Translations under genes and position numbers: made by a program
Notes under the pieces: model-generated
The model's input: the letters and a program-made list of their open reading frames with translations, nothing else
Told to the model about the DNA's origin: nothing
Database searches by the model: none
Shown here: positions 17,048 to 27,676 of the stretch, one piece after another
Layout of the letters: each line of letters begins with the position of its first letter
How positions within the stretch are numbered: the stretch's first letter is position 1
NCBI GenBank assembly: GCA_000739535.1
Contig: DF820469.1
Coordinates: 361,913-425,912 of the forward strand
Direction: 5' to 3'
Source: Candidatus Vecturithrix granuli
GTDB lineage: Bacteria; Moduliflexota; Moduliflexia; Moduliflexales; Moduliflexaceae
Length of the DNA stretch: 64,000 nucleotides

Positions 17048-17629
17048 CTATCCAAAATAAGCGGGAGCATTGTCAGGTTTCCATTTGATATTACAGCCAA
17101 TGCTGGCGCGTTGGTGTTTACTGACCGGTTTTCCGGCAAGTAGATTATCAAGAGCTGCTCGCAGATCTTTGCCTGTGACCGGAATCCCATTTCCTGGACG
17201 CGCATCATCAAATTGTCCGCGATACACGCAACGCATGTTTTTATCAAAAATATAAAAATCGGGCGTGCATGCGGCTTTATACGCTTTGGCCGTTCCCTGA
17301 GTTTCATCGTATAAATATGGGAACGGAAACTGTTTGCGTTCTGCGAATTCCTGCATTTTTTCAGGACCATCTTCAGGAAATTGCTCAATATCATTGGCAC
17401 TGATCGCGATGAAAGACACCCCTTTGGAAATGTAATCCTTTGCCGCCTGAATCAATCCATCCTGGATGTGCAGGACAAAGGGGCAGTGATTGCAGATAAA
17501 GACAATGACTGTGGCAATGTCTGATTTGGCTTCTTGTAATGAAAGTTGCTGTCCTGTTACGACATCGGGTAACGTAAAATCTGGGGCTTGCGTACCTAAT
17601 GGAAGCATCGTCGAGGGAGTTTGTGCCAT
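17048..17629 (-). CDS. Thioredoxin-fold (AhpC/TSA-Redoxin) family protein
   Basis: A 193-aa redoxin with no signal peptide, so probably cytoplasmic. It opens LGTQAPDFTLPDVVTGQQLSL as in peroxiredoxin/thioredoxin-like proteins. The active-site region is VIVFICNHCPFV, with a C-x-x-C pair after the strand. YDETQGTAKAYKAACTPDFYIFD gives the cis-Pro loop (CTPDFY). The Shine-Dalgarno (AAGGAGG) is strong. Proteins of this type are widespread and usually annotated as thioredoxin family proteins; whether it acts as peroxidase or thiol reductase is not known. Confidence 0.88.
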   Translation of the reverse strand: MAQTPSTMLPLGTQAPDFTLPDVVTGQQLSLQEAKSDIATVIVFICNHCPFVLHIQDGLIQAAKDYISKGVSFIAISANDIEQFPEDGPEKMQEFAERKQFPFPYLYDETQGTAKAYKAACTPDFYIFDKNMRCVYRGQFDDARPGNGIPVTGKDLRAALDNLLAGKPVSKHQRASIGCNIKWKPDNAPAYFG

Positions 17630-17885
17630 AAAAGTTCCTCCTTATCTGATTGATATGAGTCTATGAAATTATGTGTGTCGAAATAAAGTTGCGACAGACT
17701 CGCTTTCTTTTTCTTGGAATATTGTGACAGGTTTCGAGATGTCAAGGGCATTTCCTGGAAACAAAAATATTTTCTTATGCAAATCAGGGATTTTTGTTGA
17801 CATCTTCCTGAAAAGTAACAGGATCAATCTATATAAAATTTGAGAGAAGTCAGTTATTATCATACCAGGAAGGGGAGAGGAGATT

Positions 17886-18863
17886 ATGGATCTTTCAACA
17901 ACATATCTGGGGTTATCGTTGAGAAACCCGATTATTGTGGCAAGTTGTGGATTAACGGAGACGGCTGAACGAATTCAACAGTGTGAACAGGCCGGCGCCG
18001 GGGCAGTGGTTATGAAATCCCTGCTGGAAGAGCAGATTCGCGAATCGGAAGCAGACATGGAAAAAGAATTGAGCATGCACCCTGAAGTCATGGATTATCT
18101 GCGTGCGGATTTGGATATGCGTTATGGGTCGGAGAAATACATCAACGTGATTCAACAAGCCAAAAAAGAGGTCTCAATTCCGGTAATTGCCAGCGTCAAC
18201 TGCTATACCTCCAAATGGTGGACCGAATATGCCAAGCAAATTGAGGAAGCCGGGGCGGATGCTCTGGAATTGAATGTCTATATTATGCCGCTGGATTTTA
18301 CGAAAAGTGCGGGAGAGTTGGAAAATATGTACGTTGAGATTGTCAAAACAGTCAAGGCCCGGGTGAAAATTCCGGTGGCGATCAAACTATCCCCGTATTT
18401 TACCTCATTTGGAAATTTTGCAACAAAACTATCTGACTATGGCGTTGATGGGTTAGTGCTATTTAATCGTTTTGTTCAACCAGATATTGATATTGCGACG
18501 CTTTCGACAAAGATCAAACCCTCCTTTGACGATCCGGTGGGGGTTGGCCGCTCATTGCGCTGGATCGGGATGCTCTCCGGGCAATTGAAACTCGATTTTG
18601 CGGCGAGCGGGGGCATTAGAAATGAAGACATGGTTATCAAAATGCTCTTAGCCGGAGCCTCTGCGGTACAGATTGCGTCTGTCCTGTATGCCAAAGGTTT
18701 AACCAGAATCCAGGAGATGCTTCAGGGCTTGGAAAAATGGATGGCAGAGAAACATTTTTCTTCGATTGCAGATTTTCAAGGCCGGTTAAACCAGAAGCAC
18801 AGTCCTCAGGACACCACCTATATTCGAGCGCAATACATCAAAGCCATCGGAGGAAGAGAATAG
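17886..18863 (+). CDS. Dihydroorotate dehydrogenase-like FMN protein
   Basis: A 325-aa TIM-barrel flavoprotein of the DHO_dh family. It shows YLGLSLRNPIIVASCGLTE at the N-terminus, IPVIASVNCYTSKWW, ADALELNVYIMP, IPVAIKLSPYFTSF and LDFAASGGIRNEDM, corresponding to FMN- and phosphate-binding strands. Members of this stand-alone group are annotated as dihydroorotate dehydrogenase-like and may not make pyrimidines. No other pyrimidine gene is nearby. The Shine-Dalgarno region is unusually strong (GGGGAGAGGAG). It is divergent from the thioredoxin-fold gene; the 256-bp gap holds both promoters but no convincing sites. Confidence 0.85.
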   Translation: MDLSTTYLGLSLRNPIIVASCGLTETAERIQQCEQAGAGAVVMKSLLEEQIRESEADMEKELSMHPEVMDYLRADLDMRYGSEKYINVIQQAKKEVSIPVIASVNCYTSKWWTEYAKQIEEAGADALELNVYIMPLDFTKSAGELENMYVEIVKTVKARVKIPVAIKLSPYFTSFGNFATKLSDYGVDGLVLFNRFVQPDIDIATLSTKIKPSFDDPVGVGRSLRWIGMLSGQLKLDFAASGGIRNEDMVIKMLLAGASAVQIASVLYAKGLTRIQEMLQGLEKWMAEKHFSSIADFQGRLNQKHSPQDTTYIRAQYIKAIGGRE

Positions 18864-18876
18864 AGGGAACTTGTTC

Positions 18877-18926
18877 GAGTGTTTGAGTGCTTCAGGGTAT
18901 TGAGGTGTTATAGCACTCAAACACTC
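18877..18926 (+). terminator. Hairpin after the DHOD-like gene
   Basis: A perfect 15-bp stem (18877-18891 with 18912-18926) lies 13 bp after the stop codon and is followed by an AT-rich tract. It separates this gene from the convergent gdhA. Confidence 0.65.
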
Positions 18927-18999
18927 ATTATTCTTAATATGCGCAATTTGCATCAATTGATAGCCATTGCTTGCAAACGCTAGCCGGGTTTTGGCGAAC

Positions 19000-20809
<1,810 letters not shown>

Positions 20810-23791
20810 ATGGATATTCAAGAATTAAATCGGTATTACAATAAGTTTAAGTATGGCGAAGATATTTTCCATGCTCTTATGCAGCAGCGGGTACGTGAAA
20901 TTCTCCTGGTTTCAACCTTCTATGATGCGTTTATTTTTGAACAGGATGGCCGCTTATCCGAACAGATTTTCGGAGAATTTCATCAATTAAATTTGACGAA
21001 CATGCCCCGCATTACCAGTGTTCCGACAGGAGTGGAAGCCTTGCGGAAGTTGGATGAAGAGCATAAATTTGATCTTGTCATCACCATGATGCGCATCGGC
21101 GACCTGACGCCGTTTGAATTGGCGCGTACTATCAAACAACGTCATCCGAACATTCCGGTGCTGCTGTTGTTAAACATTCAAGCGGATATCGCCTTGTTAG
21201 AGAAGTATAGCGGTGAACGCGAATATCTGGATAATATCTTTTTGTGGAGCGGAGATCCGCAAATTTTCCTGGCAATGATTAAATATATCGAAGATCGATG
21301 GAATGTGGAACATGACACCACGGTTGGTTTGGTACGAGTGATTCTGCTGGTGGAAGATTCGATCTATTTTTATTCCAAATTTTTGCCGAAACTGTATCGT
21401 GAAATCATGTCACAAACGCAACGGCTGATCTCTGAAGAATTGACTGACATGCAAAAAAATTACCGTAAACGCAGCCGGCCGAAAGTGCTGATGGCGCATA
21501 CGCTGGAGGATGCGATTGCGTTGTGTGAGAAATATAACGAATATCTGTTGAGCGTCATTACAGATATTCGTTACCCGAATCACGGGCGGCTTGACTCTGA
21601 AGCCGGCATCACGTTAACCAAATATCTGTATGCCCAGGATTACGATGTGCCGATTTTGCTGCAATCGTCGGACGATTCGCTGGCGCAGCAGGCCGAAGCC
21701 CTGAATGTCAGTTTTGTAAATAAACATTCCAAAACCCTCTTACACGATTTAAGTGACTTCATCCATACGCATTTAGGATTTGGCGATTTTGTGTTCTGCA
21801 ACCGCTTTGGCAAGGAAATTGACCGGGTGAGCTCAATTGCCGCATTTGAAAGCAAACTGAAACAAATCCCTGATGAATCGCTGTTGTATCATTCCCGCCG
21901 CAATCATTTTTCGGCCTGGTTAATCGCTCATGGCGAGATTGAAGTCGCCCGATACATCCGTCCGCTGCACGTTGAAGACTTTGGGGGCAGTGTTGACCGG
22001 GAACGGGAATTTCTGGTGGGGGTGTTCCGCGATGTCAAAATGCGCAAAACCCGTGGCAGCATCATCAATTTTGAAGCGCAGAGTCCGGGGGAAGAAAATG
22101 AGATTGTGCGGTTGTGTGAAGGGTCGTTGGGAGGCAAAGGCCGCGGCATCGCATTTTTGAACGCGCTGTTAGTCACCATGGAGTTTGAAAACCGATTTGA
22201 AGGGGCCAAAATCAAGATTCCGAAAACAGCGTTTATTGGTACCGAGGAATTTGATCTGTTCATGAAAAATATCCGGTTGCAGTCTGCCGCTGCCGATGCT
22301 AGCGATGAACAGATGAAACAGGCGTTTTTAGCCACGGCACTCAGCGCTGAATTACAGGAAAAACTGGCGGCATATTTAGAACATGTGACCTATCCGATTG
22401 CGGTGCGGTCGTCCGGATTGTTGGAAGACTCGCAAGTTCAACCGTTTGCTGGCGTGTACCAGACGTTCATGCTGCCCAACAATCACCCTGAAAAAGCTGT
22501 TCGCCAACAACAGTTGGAACAGGCGATTAAATTGGTGTATGCATCGGCGTTTTTGCAAGATGCGCGCGAATATGTTGAACGGATTAAATACCGGACTGAA
22601 GAAGAAAAAATGGCGGTAATTATCCAGGAAGTTGTCGGCAGTGCGCATGGGGATCATTATTATCCGCACATTTCCGGGGTAGCCCAATCGTACAACTATT
22701 ATCCCACGTCTTATATGAAACATAGCGATGGCACCGCCTCGATCGCGTTAGGCTTAGGACAATGGGTGATGGATGGCAAACATACCTGCCGGTTTTGCCC
22801 ACGCTATCCTGATGTCCAGATTTTGCCTCCTGAAGAATTGGTCAAAAACAGCCAGACGGCATTTTACGCCCTGAACTTAGGCTCAAACGCGTATGATCTG
22901 ACTCAGGGCATTACCGCCACTCTATTGCTCCTCGATTTACAGATGGCTGAAAAAGACGGAACGCTTTGGCACCTGGCCTCTGTTTGGGATGCCGCCGATC
23001 ACCGGCTGCGAGACGGCTTGTATTACTATGGGCCGCGCGTCCTGACGTTTGCCAATATTTTAAAATACAAGCGGTTTCCGCTGGCGGAGATTTTGACCGA
23101 AATTCTCGATATTGGCGAAAAGGCGTTTGGTATTCCGGTAGAAATCGAATTTGCCGTCAATTTGCAATATATTCCGGATGAAGGGAAATTTCCCACGCTG
23201 TACATTCTGCAAATCAGGCCCCTGCTGGTGCATGCCGAGGGGATGCTGCTGCACGCCGAGGAGCTTAACAAAGATGACTTGCTGTTGTACACGGAACAAG
23301 GCATGGGGAATGGCGTGATCTCCCATATTTATGATCTGATTTACCTTGATTTGGAAAAATTTGACAATACCAACACTCTTGCCATGAAAGCTGAAATTCA
23401 GGCGCTAAACGATCACATGATCGCCGAAGATCGGGAGTATATTCTGATCGGCCCGGGACGGTGGGGATCGCGTGACAGAATGTTGGGAGTTCCGGTGCGT
23501 TGGGCCGACATTAATAAAGCCAGAGTCATTGTTGAAACCGGATTAGAGCGGTTTATTGTAGAAGCGTCGCAAGGCACGCATTTTTTCCATAACCTCATCT
23601 CAATGGATGCCGGTTATTTTACCGTGCCCTATAACTCCAAAACCGATTTTATTGATTGGCAGTGGCTCAAATCGCAGCCGGTTGCCGCCGCCACTGAGCA
23701 TTTTGTGCATGTTCGCAGTGAAACGCCGTTTATCATCAAAATGTTTGGCAAAAATGGCGTCTCAGTTATTTATAAATCCTCCATGTTGTAA
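20810..23791 (+). CDS. Receiver-like and PEP-synthase/PPDK ATP-grasp domain protein
   Basis: Large cytoplasmic protein of 993 aa. Residues about 29-150 form a receiver-like fold without the phospho-acceptor Asp (LVITMM). Residues about 175-340 look like an intact receiver (ILLVEDS, SVITDIRYP, and NKHSKT supplying the conserved Lys). From about 435 to 805 is a pyruvate phosphate dikinase N-terminal ATP-grasp module: LGGKGRGIAFLN (about 440), VRSSGLLEDS (about 531) and LQIRPL (about 800). A C-terminal block has IGPGRWGS (about 878) and GTHFFHN (about 922). I see no swivelling phosphohistidine domain and no PEP-binding barrel, so it is unlikely to be a complete PEP synthase. Same-strand genes with the same module follow. 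Confidence 0.8.
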   Translation: MDIQELNRYYNKFKYGEDIFHALMQQRVREILLVSTFYDAFIFEQDGRLSEQIFGEFHQLNLTNMPRITSVPTGVEALRKLDEEHKFDLVITMMRIGDLTPFELARTIKQRHPNIPVLLLLNIQADIALLEKYSGEREYLDNIFLWSGDPQIFLAMIKYIEDRWNVEHDTTVGLVRVILLVEDSIYFYSKFLPKLYREIMSQTQRLISEELTDMQKNYRKRSRPKVLMAHTLEDAIALCEKYNEYLLSVITDIRYPNHGRLDSEAGITLTKYLYAQDYDVPILLQSSDDSLAQQAEALNVSFVNKHSKTLLHDLSDFIHTHLGFGDFVFCNRFGKEIDRVSSIAAFESKLKQIPDESLLYHSRRNHFSAWLIAHGEIEVARYIRPLHVEDFGGSVDREREFLVGVFRDVKMRKTRGSIINFEAQSPGEENEIVRLCEGSLGGKGRGIAFLNALLVTMEFENRFEGAKIKIPKTAFIGTEEFDLFMKNIRLQSAAADASDEQMKQAFLATALSAELQEKLAAYLEHVTYPIAVRSSGLLEDSQVQPFAGVYQTFMLPNNHPEKAVRQQQLEQAIKLVYASAFLQDAREYVERIKYRTEEEKMAVIIQEVVGSAHGDHYYPHISGVAQSYNYYPTSYMKHSDGTASIALGLGQWVMDGKHTCRFCPRYPDVQILPPEELVKNSQTAFYALNLGSNAYDLTQGITATLLLLDLQMAEKDGTLWHLASVWDAADHRLRDGLYYYGPRVLTFANILKYKRFPLAEILTEILDIGEKAFGIPVEIEFAVNLQYIPDEGKFPTLYILQIRPLLVHAEGMLLHAEELNKDDLLLYTEQGMGNGVISHIYDLIYLDLEKFDNTNTLAMKAEIQALNDHMIAEDREYILIGPGRWGSRDRMLGVPVRWADINKARVIVETGLERFIVEASQGTHFFHNLISMDAGYFTVPYNSKTDFIDWQWLKSQPVAAATEHFVHVRSETPFIIKMFGKNGVSVIYKSSML

Positions 23792-23907
23792 CACTGGATG
23801 TTCAAGGTTTTTGAGCATGAATATTGAATTGTCGTGAGCTTGAGCTCGCAGCAACTCATTTCGCTGCCGTAAAAACGTTGAACGTTGAGTTTCAAGAAAA
23901 ATATCGT

Positions 23908-26520
23908 ATGCATGCTGAAAACAAAGCATTTAGCACAGGCATTCCCGCCCTTGATGACATGCTTCAGGATGTTCATCCGGGCGATAATATCGTGTTTCAG
24001 GCCGACAACTCACGCGATGTGCTGCCGTTTATTCATCGTTTTTGCCAATATGCCCAACACACAGGTAAACCCCTGGTTTATTTCCGTTTTGCCGATCATC
24101 CGTCATTTCTCCCAGAAGGCTTCGAGGCGGTCTGTTATCAACTTCATCCGCAGGAAAGTTTTGAACAGTTTATCTCCGAAATCCTCGAAACGATCAAACA
24201 GCATGGGAAAGGCATGTATTACCTGTTTGACTGCCTGTCAGGTCTGGCGGTCAACTGGTACACCGACCGTATGCTGGCGAACTTTTTCAGGCTTGTCTGT
24301 CCCTATCTGTTTACGTTTGATACGCTCAGCTATTTTGTGCTGTTGCGCAATTCGCACCGAACCCTGGCCATTAACGCCATTCATGACACCGCACAGGTGG
24401 TGCTCGATATTTTCTGCCGGAATGAAAGAATTTATATTCTCCCGGTCAAGGTGCTTGAGCGTCACTCCCCCACCATGTATATGTTGCATTTCTGGAACGA
24501 TGAAGCCTTTTTGCCGGTGACCAAAAGCGCAACTTTATCGGAAATCCTCTCCGGCATCACGCAGCCGTCCATTGATTTTGACACGGAGTATAAAGATACC
24601 TGGACCAGTACGTTTTTCCAGGCGCTTCAGATAGTCAACGGCCTGCGGGAAATCGGCTCATCGGTGGAAGATATTGCCGAGTTTAAAACGCATTTGATCA
24701 AAATGATCATTACCCGCGACGAACGGCTGCTTGCGCTGTGCGCGCAATATTTCGACATCCCCGACCTTGTTGCCATCGGGAAGCGGTTGATCGGTACAGG
24801 ACTGATCGGCGGCAAATCTGTGGGGATGCTGCTCGCTCGCAATATTTTGAAAAAGAAGGCGGAACGGCTGCACCAACGTTTAGAACCCCATGATTCCTTT
24901 TTTATCGGGTCGGATGTGTTTTATAGTTACATTGTCCACAATAATTGTTGGTGGGAACGGCATAATCTCAAAACCTCCGCCGATCTTTTGGAACACGCCG
25001 GGAAACTCCGGGAAAAGCTCCTGGCCGGCGAATTTCCGCCCGATATTCTCCAGCAGTTTCAGGAAATGCTCAATTATTTCGGCCAATCGCCGATTGTGGT
25101 GCGTTCCAGCAGTTTGCTTGAAGACGCCTATGGCAATTCTTTTTCAGGGAAATATGAAAGCATCTTTTGCGCCAATCAGGGCACGCCGGAGCAGAGGATG
25201 CAAAATTTTATCGAAGTCGTACGGAGAATTTACGCCAGCACGATGAACCAGGAGGCCCTGGCGTACCGGGTGCACCGGGGCTTGCTCAATCAAGATGAAC
25301 AGATGGCGTTATTAGTGCAGCGGGTTTCCGGCGAGTTTTACGATAGCCTGTATTTCCCCCAGATTGCCGGAGTAGGGTATTCGTTTAACCCCTTTGTGTG
25401 GCATCCCAAAATCAAACCGGGGCAGGGGATGCTGCGCCTGGTCTTCGGGCTTGGCACGCGGGCCGTGGAACGCCGCGACGATGATTATACCCGCGTGGTG
25501 GCATTGAACCAGCCCTTGCTGCGACCTGAGGGCAGTTCGGATGAAATCAGAAAATATAGCCAAAAGATTGTCAATGTGATCAATCTGGCGAAAAACCAAC
25601 ACACCTCATGCACCTTTGAAGAGATTGTCAAAGCTGCGCCCGGCATTCCGCTTGAGATGTTAGCCACGCGGGACTTCGAAATGGAAGCCCGCGCCAAGAG
25701 TTTGAATATCAAAAACATCTTTTCCTATGTGTTAAATTTTGAGAAATTATTAACCCATACCCCGTTTGTGCAGGATATGAAGGAGATGTTGAGCGTCCTG
25801 AGCCACGCCTACGATCATCCGGTGGATATCGAATTTGCCGTCAATTTTCTGAATGATGAGGAGTACCGGATTCATCTCTTGCAATGCAGGCCGCTGCAAT
25901 TTATAGGGAAGTTCCACCATGTACAACTGCCCAAACACTTGCCTCAGGATGACATCATTCTCAAAACCGACGGGCCGATTATCGGGCAAAGTACGGCGGA
26001 ACAGATTGCGCGGATTATTTACGTGATCCCCGATAAATATAGCCGGATGCCCCCCTCCGACCGCTATTCGGTCGCCCGTTTGATTGGCAGATTAACCAGC
26101 CAGCAGCCCCGGGATCAGCATCTCATGCTGATCGGGCCAGGACGCTGGGGCACCCAAATGCCCGAATTAGGCGTGCCGGTATCCTTCTCCGAGATTCAAA
26201 ATGCGTCGGTCTTATGTGAACTCGCTCAGATGCATGAAGCCCTGACCCCTGACCTGTCATTAGGCACGCATTTTTTTAATGATATTGTGGAAATGGGTAT
26301 TGTATATATCGGGCTGTCTTCCGGGAAAGATGTCGGATTTTTTCATGATGCCTTGTTGCAAAAGGCTGCCAACAAATTCCCGCTGCTATTGCCGGGCTAT
26401 CCCGCGTATGCAGACGCGATCCTGGTGATTGATACCGCCGAACTCGCGCCTGATGCGCGCGTCCTGGTGCATGTCGACACGTTAACGCAAAAGGGGCTGG
26501 TGTTTTTGTCACGCACCTGA
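23908..26520 (+). CDS. KaiC/RecA-like domain fused to PEP-synthase-type ATP-grasp module
   Basis: Protein of about 870 aa. Residues 1-220 resemble a KaiC-type RecA fold (FSTGIPALDDMLQ at the start, YLFDCLSGLAVNW as the Walker-B-like strand), but the P-loop is replaced by IVFQADNSRDVLPF, so it should not bind ATP in the usual way. The ATP-grasp module follows: IGGKSVGMLLAR (about 300), VVRSSSLLEDAYG (about 396) and LLQCRPLQF (about 656). Then come LIGPGRWGT (about 741) and GTHFFND (about 784). The start is uncertain: ATG 23908 begins just before the KaiC-like motif but has only a weak ribosome site. The frame is open back to a TTG at 23824. Probably in one operon with its neighbours. Confidence 0.75.
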   Translation: MHAENKAFSTGIPALDDMLQDVHPGDNIVFQADNSRDVLPFIHRFCQYAQHTGKPLVYFRFADHPSFLPEGFEAVCYQLHPQESFEQFISEILETIKQHGKGMYYLFDCLSGLAVNWYTDRMLANFFRLVCPYLFTFDTLSYFVLLRNSHRTLAINAIHDTAQVVLDIFCRNERIYILPVKVLERHSPTMYMLHFWNDEAFLPVTKSATLSEILSGITQPSIDFDTEYKDTWTSTFFQALQIVNGLREIGSSVEDIAEFKTHLIKMIITRDERLLALCAQYFDIPDLVAIGKRLIGTGLIGGKSVGMLLARNILKKKAERLHQRLEPHDSFFIGSDVFYSYIVHNNCWWERHNLKTSADLLEHAGKLREKLLAGEFPPDILQQFQEMLNYFGQSPIVVRSSSLLEDAYGNSFSGKYESIFCANQGTPEQRMQNFIEVVRRIYASTMNQEALAYRVHRGLLNQDEQMALLVQRVSGEFYDSLYFPQIAGVGYSFNPFVWHPKIKPGQGMLRLVFGLGTRAVERRDDDYTRVVALNQPLLRPEGSSDEIRKYSQKIVNVINLAKNQHTSCTFEEIVKAAPGIPLEMLATRDFEMEARAKSLNIKNIFSYVLNFEKLLTHTPFVQDMKEMLSVLSHAYDHPVDIEFAVNFLNDEEYRIHLLQCRPLQFIGKFHHVQLPKHLPQDDIILKTDGPIIGQSTAEQIARIIYVIPDKYSRMPPSDRYSVARLIGRLTSQQPRDQHLMLIGPGRWGTQMPELGVPVSFSEIQNASVLCELAQMHEALTPDLSLGTHFFNDIVEMGIVYIGLSSGKDVGFFHDALLQKAANKFPLLLPGYPAYADAILVIDTAELAPDARVLVHVDTLTQKGLVFLSRT

Positions 26521-26647
26521 AGCCTTCAGATAATCGTGAAAACCACCATGCCGGTGAGCAGCGCAGCCACAAGCAATTATGATATGTCAGGAGCGCCAGG
26601 CTTCTCGACGGGAACGCCGAGAATACGCCTGCGTAACGTAACTTCGC

Positions 26648-27517
26648 ATGAAAAATACCACCTGTTTTTTTGTCTCAGATCTGCACGGTCATCTCGTCCG
26701 GTATCACAAACTGTTTGACCTTATCGTCCGGGAACGTCCTCTGGCACTGTTTCTGGGAGGAGACCTGCTGCCATCAGGCTTATTGAATATCTTTTCAGGC
26801 AGCCAGGTCTATCACGATTTTATTGAGCAAGTGCTGCATCAAGGGTTTGCGCGTTTACAACACGAACTTGAAGAGGACTATCCCCAGGTCTATATTATTT
26901 TGGGCAATGATGACGGAAAATTTGCCGAGCAGCAGATCATCGCATTGGCAGAGCAGGGAGTCTGGCACTACGCTCACAATCGTCATTTCAGCCTGGGAGA
27001 TTTTTTGGTCTGCGGGTATGCCTATGTGCCGCCAACCCCGTTCACGCTCAAAGACTGGGAACGCTATGATGTGTCGCGTTATGTGGATCCAGGCTGTACG
27101 TCGCCGGAAGAAGGCTATTATTCGGCGTTGATCTCAGATGATGCGAAACGCTGGTCAACAATTCAACACGATTTACAGCAACTCACGGTATCCAAACCTC
27201 TGGAAAAGGCGATTTTCCTGTTTCACGCGCCTCCGTATGACACGAACCTGGATCGCGCCGCGTTAGATGGTAACATGTTTGATAACGCGCCTCTCGACGT
27301 GCATGTTGGCAGCATTGCCATCCGACGGTTTATCCAACAAGGGCAACCGCATCTCACCCTGCACGGGCATATTCACGAGTCTGCCAGGCTGACCGGTGAC
27401 TGGCGCGATCAGATTGGGAAAACCTGGTGTTTTTCGGCGGCGCATGACGGCCCAGAATTGGCGGTGATTGCCTTTGATGTGGCGCGCCCGGCCCAGGCGG
27501 TCAGACGATTGCTTTGA
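26648..27517 (+). CDS. Calcineurin-like metallophosphoesterase
   Basis: A 289-aa dinuclear-metal phosphoesterase with all family motifs in order: SDLHGH (about residues 10-15), GGDLLP (about 37), LGNDDG (about 94), LFHAPPYDTNLD (about 190) and LHGHIHES (about 237). GNDD replaces the commoner GNHE, as in some diadenosine/nucleotide phosphatase-like and YfcE-like members. It lies between two ATP-grasp genes on the same strand, so it may remove a phosphate or nucleotide group connected with their reaction. That link is inference. The 127-bp gap upstream carries a short hairpin and no gene. Confidence 0.88.
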   Translation: MKNTTCFFVSDLHGHLVRYHKLFDLIVRERPLALFLGGDLLPSGLLNIFSGSQVYHDFIEQVLHQGFARLQHELEEDYPQVYIILGNDDGKFAEQQIIALAEQGVWHYAHNRHFSLGDFLVCGYAYVPPTPFTLKDWERYDVSRYVDPGCTSPEEGYYSALISDDAKRWSTIQHDLQQLTVSKPLEKAIFLFHAPPYDTNLDRAALDGNMFDNAPLDVHVGSIAIRRFIQQGQPHLTLHGHIHESARLTGDWRDQIGKTWCFSAAHDGPELAVIAFDVARPAQAVRRLL

Positions 27518-27676
27518 GTGGACAAGGTGATTCAGTGACGATAGACCTCGGAGGTTATTTTCGCATATTTGCCGTGTTTCGCGGGCAATCTCCAGCAGTT
27601 ACTTCTTGACAAAATAGCCCTATGGGGAAATTGGATCTTTTTGTATAAACCACCTCAATTTTTCGGAGGGAACGTG

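Noticed and set aside
20810..23791. Annotation as phosphoenolpyruvate synthase (PpsA)
   Set aside because: Only the ATP-grasp module is visible; the phosphohistidine swivel and PEP-binding barrel needed for that reaction are not seen.
23885..24520. 211-codon plus-strand frame
   Set aside because: Out-of-frame shadow of the KaiC-like/ATP-grasp gene, Cys- and Arg-rich with no domain.
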